Of a stretch of DNA of 64,000 nt, positions 60,133-64,000 are shown piece by piece (positions within the stretch are counted from its first letter, which is position 1; every line of letters begins with the position of its first letter). Where the stretch lies: NCBI GenBank assembly GCA_017449065.1, contig JAFSKF010000025.1, positions 1 through 64,000 on the forward strand. Direction: 5' to 3'. The translations under genes were made by a program, and so were the position numbers. The notes under the pieces were generated by a model. That model was given only the letters and a program-made list of their open reading frames with translations, was not told the DNA's origin and ran no database searches. Source of the DNA: Bacteroidales bacterium. GTDB taxonomy: Bacteria > Bacteroidota > Bacteroidia > Bacteroidales > UBA3663.

Positions 60133-63100
60133 ATGGATTTTGGTAAATGGGCATTTTCCAACAGCGGTCTGGTGCACCTCTTTATTGTGGTGCTGATCAT
60201 GGGCGGTCTGTATGCCTACTATGATATGTCCAAACTTGAGGACCCGGAACTGAAAGTACGTCAGGCTTTGGTGGTTGGCGTCTATCCGGGTGCTTCTGCG
60301 CATGAAGTGGAACTTGAACTGGTCGATCCTTTGGAGAAAGCCATACGTCAGACGCCCAACGTCAGCACGGTTCAGTCGTTCTGCTATGCGGATATGTGTC
60401 TGATGACGGTCGAACTGCTCAGCACGGTTCCGCCTGCTGAGTTGGAACAGCATTGGGATATTATGCGTCGCAAGGTGTTCGGTACCTCTTTGCCCGAAGG
60501 AGTCCGTACCGTGCAGGTGCGCGATGATTTCGGTGATGTTTTCGGTATGTTCTATGCGCTGACGGGCGATGGTCTGAGCGATAAGCAATTGTCCGACTAT
60601 GCGGAGTTCATCAAGCGCGAGATTGCCAATCTGGACGGAGTATCGCGCGTAGATATATATGGTAAGCGCGAGGAGTGTATCAATGTCATTCTCCGGCAGG
60701 ACAAGATGGCGAACCTTGGCGTCTCGCCTATCGAGGTGATACAGACCCTGAACGGACAGACGGAAACGGTCTATGGCGGTTACTTCGACAACGGAACCAA
60801 TCGCGTGCGTCTCACAGTCGGGGATCGCTCCACTACGGTTGAGGATATTGCGAACCTGATCTTGCAGGGACATGAGCAGGATCAGCTCCGCTTGTCAGAT
60901 ATTACGGATGTTGTGCGCGAGTACGACGAGCCTCAGCGCAACACCATGCAATACGATGGTGAAAAGGCATTGGGAATCTCTATTTCTGCCGTATCGGGCA
61001 CCGATATTACAAAGATTGGCAATGCCGTTGAAGCCCGGATGGCGCAACTGAAAAACCAGATGCCGGTAGGCGTGGAGGTGCACAAGGTCTTCTATCAGCC
61101 GGAACGTGTCACCGATGCTTTGGGCACCTTCCTGCTCAATCTGCTGGAATCGGTATTGCTGGTGGTGGCTGTGCTGATGATCTTCATGGGTCTGCGTTCG
61201 GGTGTGATTATCGGGTACAGCCTGATTATCATCGTTTGCGGTTCCGTATTGGTGCTCTATTTCATGGACGGAACCCTGCAGCGCGTGTCGTTGGGTTCGT
61301 TCATCCTGGCCATGGGTATGCTGGTCGATAACGCCATCGTGATTGTGGATGGTGTGTTGGTCGATAAGAAAGCGGGACTTTCGCAGATGGAGGCACTCAC
61401 TTCGACGGGCAGGCAGACTGCGATGCCTTTGCTGGGAGCCACACTGATTGCCATTCTGGCATTCCTGCCCATCTACCTGTCGCCCGACACAACCGGTCTC
61501 TATGTGCGCGACCTCTTCATCGTCATGTCGGTTTCGTTGCTGCTGTCCTGGCTGCTGGCATTGGTTCATGTACCGATGATGTGCCGGAATCTGCTTTTCG
61601 GACGTGTTGACGAGCATTCCGAGAAGGTGCACGAGAAACGCAATGCCCGCAAGAAATCCAGTCAGAAGGATGCTTCCTGGTTGGAGAACTGGGCACAGAA
61701 CCAGCTCGATGCCTTGCTGAATCATCTGCTGAATCATCGGGTTCTGACGTTGTTGGGTCTTGTGGTGCTGCTGGCTGTGGCCGCTCTCTGCTACCGGTTT
61801 GTTCCGCAGGCTTTCTTCCCCGACATGGAGTACGACCAGCTGTATATGGAATATAAGTTGCCTGAAGGCTCGAACTATACGCAGGTGCAGCAGGATCTGG
61901 CCCAGATTCAGGCCTATCTGAAGCAGCGTCCGGAAGTGACGCACATCGTCGAATCGACGGGCGGCACTCCTTCGCGCTATAATCTGGTCCGCAGCGTGGC
62001 TACTCCCTCGTTGGCTTACGGAGAACTGATTGTCAGCTTCGAGTCGCCCAAGGCGCTGGTCAAGAACATCGAAGAGATTCAGGCGGAGGTTTCTGCCATG
62101 TTCCCCGATGCCTACGTGAAATTCAAGCGCTACAATCTGATGTATAAGAAGTATCCGATCGAGGCTCAGTTCTCGGGTTCCGATCCTGCGGTGCTTCATG
62201 CTTTGTCCGATTCCTGTCGCGCCATCATGCAGCGTACGGGTGCGGTGCGTCTCATCACAACCGATTGGGATCCGAAGGTTCCGATTCTCAATATTCATTA
62301 TAATCAGTCGAACGCCCGTCGTCTCGGTTATTCGCGCAAGGACGTCGGAACGTCCATGCTTTCTGTGGCGGGAGGCCTACCGGTAGGCCGCTTCTACGAT
62401 GGCATCCATCTGGAGAAAGTCTATGTGAAAGTGGTGGATAAGGACGGACTTCCGGTCGAGGATATGTCGGAGGCTTCGGTGTTCGGAATGCTGCCAAACT
62501 TCGGTAGTGTGCTGAACAAAGAAACCCTGATGGGTGCCATTACCGGTCAGATTGAGCAGGACGAAATCATCCATCGGTTATTGAGTCCGTCACCCTTGCG
62601 ACAGATGTGCGACAGCGTTTCGGTCGAGTGGGAGGATCCGATCGTGATTCGCTACAACGGACGTCGCGCCCAGCGTGTGCAATGTTCGCCTGTGGCAGGA
62701 TTGGGCACCGAGGCAGCCCGTCAGGAAGTGGAGAAGGCGTTGCAAGTGCAGTTGCAGATTCCGGAAGGATACGAACTCACTTGGGTAGGCGAGAAGGCCG
62801 CTTCCGATCAGTCAATGAAGTATCTGTTTAAGAACTATCCGTTGGCTATCATCCTGATGATTGCCATTCTGGTCATGCTGTTCAAGGATTTCAAGGTGCC
62901 GGCATTGCTGTTCTGCTGCATCCCTCTTATCTTCATCGGAGTGATTCCTGCCATTCTCATTTCGGGCAAGACCTTTGGTTTTGTGGCGATTTGCGGTGTG
63001 CTCGGTCTGGTGGGCATGATGCTGAAGAATGGCATTGTGCTGATGGATGAGATCAAGTTGCAGATTGCAAGCGGCAAGGATAAGCGGCAGGCGCTGATCG

Positions 63101-63291
63101 ATTCTTCCAAGTCGCGACTGCGTCCGGTCATGATGGCTTCTGCCACCACAATTCTGGGCATGATCCCGCTGTTGCCCGATGCGATGTTCGGGTCGATGGC
63201 GGCTGCTATCATGGGTGGATTGGTAATGGCAACGTTGGTTTGTCTGCTGATTATTCCGGTATTCTATGCCTTGTTCTATAAAATCAAGTGA
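60133..63291 (+). CDS. RND (AcrB/HAE1-type) efflux pump
   Basis: A 1052-residue inner-membrane proton-driven exporter with 12 predicted membrane helices and two large periplasmic loops. Recognisable parts: LEDPELKVRQALVVGVYPGA, SRVDIYGKREECINVILRQD, MGLRSGVIIGYSLIIIVCGS, SFILAMGMLVDNAIVIVDGV, and GVLGLVGMMLKNGIVLMDEI. The TM4 proton-relay pair, usually Asp-Asp in AcrB, is Asp399-Asn400 here (LVDNAIV), a form I see as a real difference but which also occurs in other HAE1-type pumps. The substrate is unknown. It is followed after 6 nt by the outer-membrane channel gene. Confidence 0.94.
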   Translation: MDFGKWAFSNSGLVHLFIVVLIMGGLYAYYDMSKLEDPELKVRQALVVGVYPGASAHEVELELVDPLEKAIRQTPNVSTVQSFCYADMCLMTVELLSTVPPAELEQHWDIMRRKVFGTSLPEGVRTVQVRDDFGDVFGMFYALTGDGLSDKQLSDYAEFIKREIANLDGVSRVDIYGKREECINVILRQDKMANLGVSPIEVIQTLNGQTETVYGGYFDNGTNRVRLTVGDRSTTVEDIANLILQGHEQDQLRLSDITDVVREYDEPQRNTMQYDGEKALGISISAVSGTDITKIGNAVEARMAQLKNQMPVGVEVHKVFYQPERVTDALGTFLLNLLESVLLVVAVLMIFMGLRSGVIIGYSLIIIVCGSVLVLYFMDGTLQRVSLGSFILAMGMLVDNAIVIVDGVLVDKKAGLSQMEALTSTGRQTAMPLLGATLIAILAFLPIYLSPDTTGLYVRDLFIVMSVSLLLSWLLALVHVPMMCRNLLFGRVDEHSEKVHEKRNARKKSSQKDASWLENWAQNQLDALLNHLLNHRVLTLLGLVVLLAVAALCYRFVPQAFFPDMEYDQLYMEYKLPEGSNYTQVQQDLAQIQAYLKQRPEVTHIVESTGGTPSRYNLVRSVATPSLAYGELIVSFESPKALVKNIEEIQAEVSAMFPDAYVKFKRYNLMYKKYPIEAQFSGSDPAVLHALSDSCRAIMQRTGAVRLITTDWDPKVPILNIHYNQSNARRLGYSRKDVGTSMLSVAGGLPVGRFYDGIHLEKVYVKVVDKDGLPVEDMSEASVFGMLPNFGSVLNKETLMGAITGQIEQDEIIHRLLSPSPLRQMCDSVSVEWEDPIVIRYNGRRAQRVQCSPVAGLGTEAARQEVEKALQVQLQIPEGYELTWVGEKAASDQSMKYLFKNYPLAIILMIAILVMLFKDFKVPALLFCCIPLIFIGVIPAILISGKTFGFVAICGVLGLVGMMLKNGIVLMDEIKLQIASGKDKRQALIDSSKSRLRPVMMASATTILGMIPLLPDAMFGSMAAAIMGGLVMATLVCLLIIPVFYALFYKIK

Positions 63292-63297
63292 TTTAAG

Positions 63298-64000
63298 ATG
63301 AAAAAGATATATTGGCTGTTTGCAGCGCTTCTGTGCTTCGGAATCGTCCAGGCGGAAACCTTGCCTCTGGACTCGTGCATTACGTTGGCGTTGCAGAACA
63401 ATAAGACGCTTCAGTCGTCGCAGAAACTGGCAGAGAAATATAAATATGAGGTGAAGTCCTATCGTGCGAATTTCTTCCCGAACTTCAAACTGATGGCCAA
63501 CGATGTCTGGAGCGATGCGGAAGGGACGATGAGTATTTCCGGCGGTTATCTGCCTACCTATAGTTTCAATGCTGCCACGGGATCGATGGTTCCGAATGTG
63601 CTGCTCGACGGTTCGGGCAATCCGGTCATGAACGGTTCGACCCCGGTCTTTACCAGTTATGCCTATTTCCCCGGTGCAGATATCGACTATAAGATGGGGA
63701 ATATCTTCCAGGCGGGAATCAGCCTGGAACAGCCTATCTATATGGGCGGCAAGGTGGTGACGGCCTACAAGATGTCGAAGTTGGGCAAGGAGATGGCAGA
63801 ATTGGGCGTTCAGTTGAGCCAGAGCGAAGTGATTGTGAAAGTGCAGGAAGCCTACGCCCTGCTGGTGTGCGCCAACGAGATGCACAAGGTGGCTGTGGCG
63901 TACGATTCCCTGTTGCAGTCATTGCTGACCGATGTCAGGAATGCTGAGAAACGGGGGCTGCGCAGTCGTAACGATGTATTGAAAGTACAGGTCAAAGTGA
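63298..64000 (+). CDS. TolC-family outer-membrane efflux protein (partial, cut by window end)
   Basis: Channel component of the RND set, truncated at base 64000 (about 234 residues visible). It begins with a signal peptide (MKKIYWLFAALLCFGIVQAE) and the TolC-type start LPLDSCITLALQNNKTLQSS. A helix (KLAEKYKYEVKSYRANFFPN), the first beta strands of the barrel (IFQAGISLEQPIYMGGKVVT), and the next helix pair (YKMSKLGKEMAELGVQLSQS, EVIVKVQEAYALLVCANEMH) follow. The start codon lies 6 nt from the pump's stop. The frame stays open to the edge with no stop. Confidence 0.9.
   Translation, partial: MKKIYWLFAALLCFGIVQAETLPLDSCITLALQNNKTLQSSQKLAEKYKYEVKSYRANFFPNFKLMANDVWSDAEGTMSISGGYLPTYSFNAATGSMVPNVLLDGSGNPVMNGSTPVFTSYAYFPGADIDYKMGNIFQAGISLEQPIYMGGKVVTAYKMSKLGKEMAELGVQLSQSEVIVKVQEAYALLVCANEMHKVAVAYDSLLQSLLTDVRNAEKRGLRSRNDVLKVQVKV

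Noticed and set aside
1..64000. CRISPR arrays, tRNA/rRNA genes, prophage or intact insertion sequences
   Set aside because: No regularly spaced direct repeats with unique spacers, no tRNA-like cloverleaf and no transposase or phage protein were seen in the gaps.

Overview
The window reads as chromosomal DNA of a Bacteroidales bacterium, most likely Prevotellaceae (inference). The support is: TAnnTTTG-type promoters, a fimbrillin-type lipoprotein, type IX secretion (T9SS) C-terminal sorting tails of the form '(Y/I)NxxGQxVxxL...GIYIIxGKKxLVK', a BtuB/BtuG vitamin B12 pair under a cobalamin riboswitch, a PL10 pectate lyase, and the Bacteroidetes forms of AraA/AraB. GC content is near half by eye. 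No tRNA, rRNA, CRISPR array, prophage or intact insertion sequence was seen.

Layout. 0-11 kb: a fimbrillin-like lipoprotein and a 3225-residue secreted repeat protein, followed by a gene-free stretch with an 82-bp tandem repeat and a long inverted repeat. 11-15.4 kb (minus strand): LysE-type exporter, cobalamin riboswitch, BtuB-like receptor, and a BtuG-like beta-propeller lipoprotein. A 21-22-bp minisatellite of eight units separates the last two. 15.5-31.2 kb (plus strand): purL, then a nine-gene run. It holds an MltC-like transglycosylase; three cytoplasmic-facing zinc-ribbon proteins (one with a gingipain/caspase-type peptidase domain, one SPFH coiled-coil protein, one with a transmembrane anchor); four exported proteins built from CsgG/LPP20/FlgT-like modules; and a MATE transporter. 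This run is the best candidate here for an undescribed system.

31.2-38 kb: a strongly supported promoter-terminator unit with no reading frame (candidate small RNA of about 200 nt), a PL10 pectate lyase, a 2x[4Fe-4S] ferredoxin, a CstA-type carrier, RecG, and two small membrane proteins. 38-44.1 kb (minus): folC placed directly behind GH106 and GH105 pectin (rhamnogalacturonan) enzymes and a sugar nucleotidyltransferase. 44.4-45 kb: a lone ECF sigma factor. 45-55.7 kb (minus): a long L-arabinose/galactan unit transcribed galM, MFS sugar carrier, sodium/sugar symporter, araD, an unknown 114-residue protein, araA, araB, GH53 endo-galactanase, AlaX-like editing protein. No SusC/SusD pair or hybrid two-component sensor lies in the window.

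55.9-64 kb (plus): a PHP-type CpsB-like phosphatase, a dipeptidyl-peptidase IV-like S9 peptidase, and an RND efflux set (adaptor, pump, and a TolC-like outer membrane protein cut by the window end).

Together the carbohydrate genes suggest a cell that debranches and imports pectin side chains (galactan, arabinan, rhamnogalacturonan) and feeds L-arabinose through AraA-AraB-AraD into the pentose phosphate pathway.
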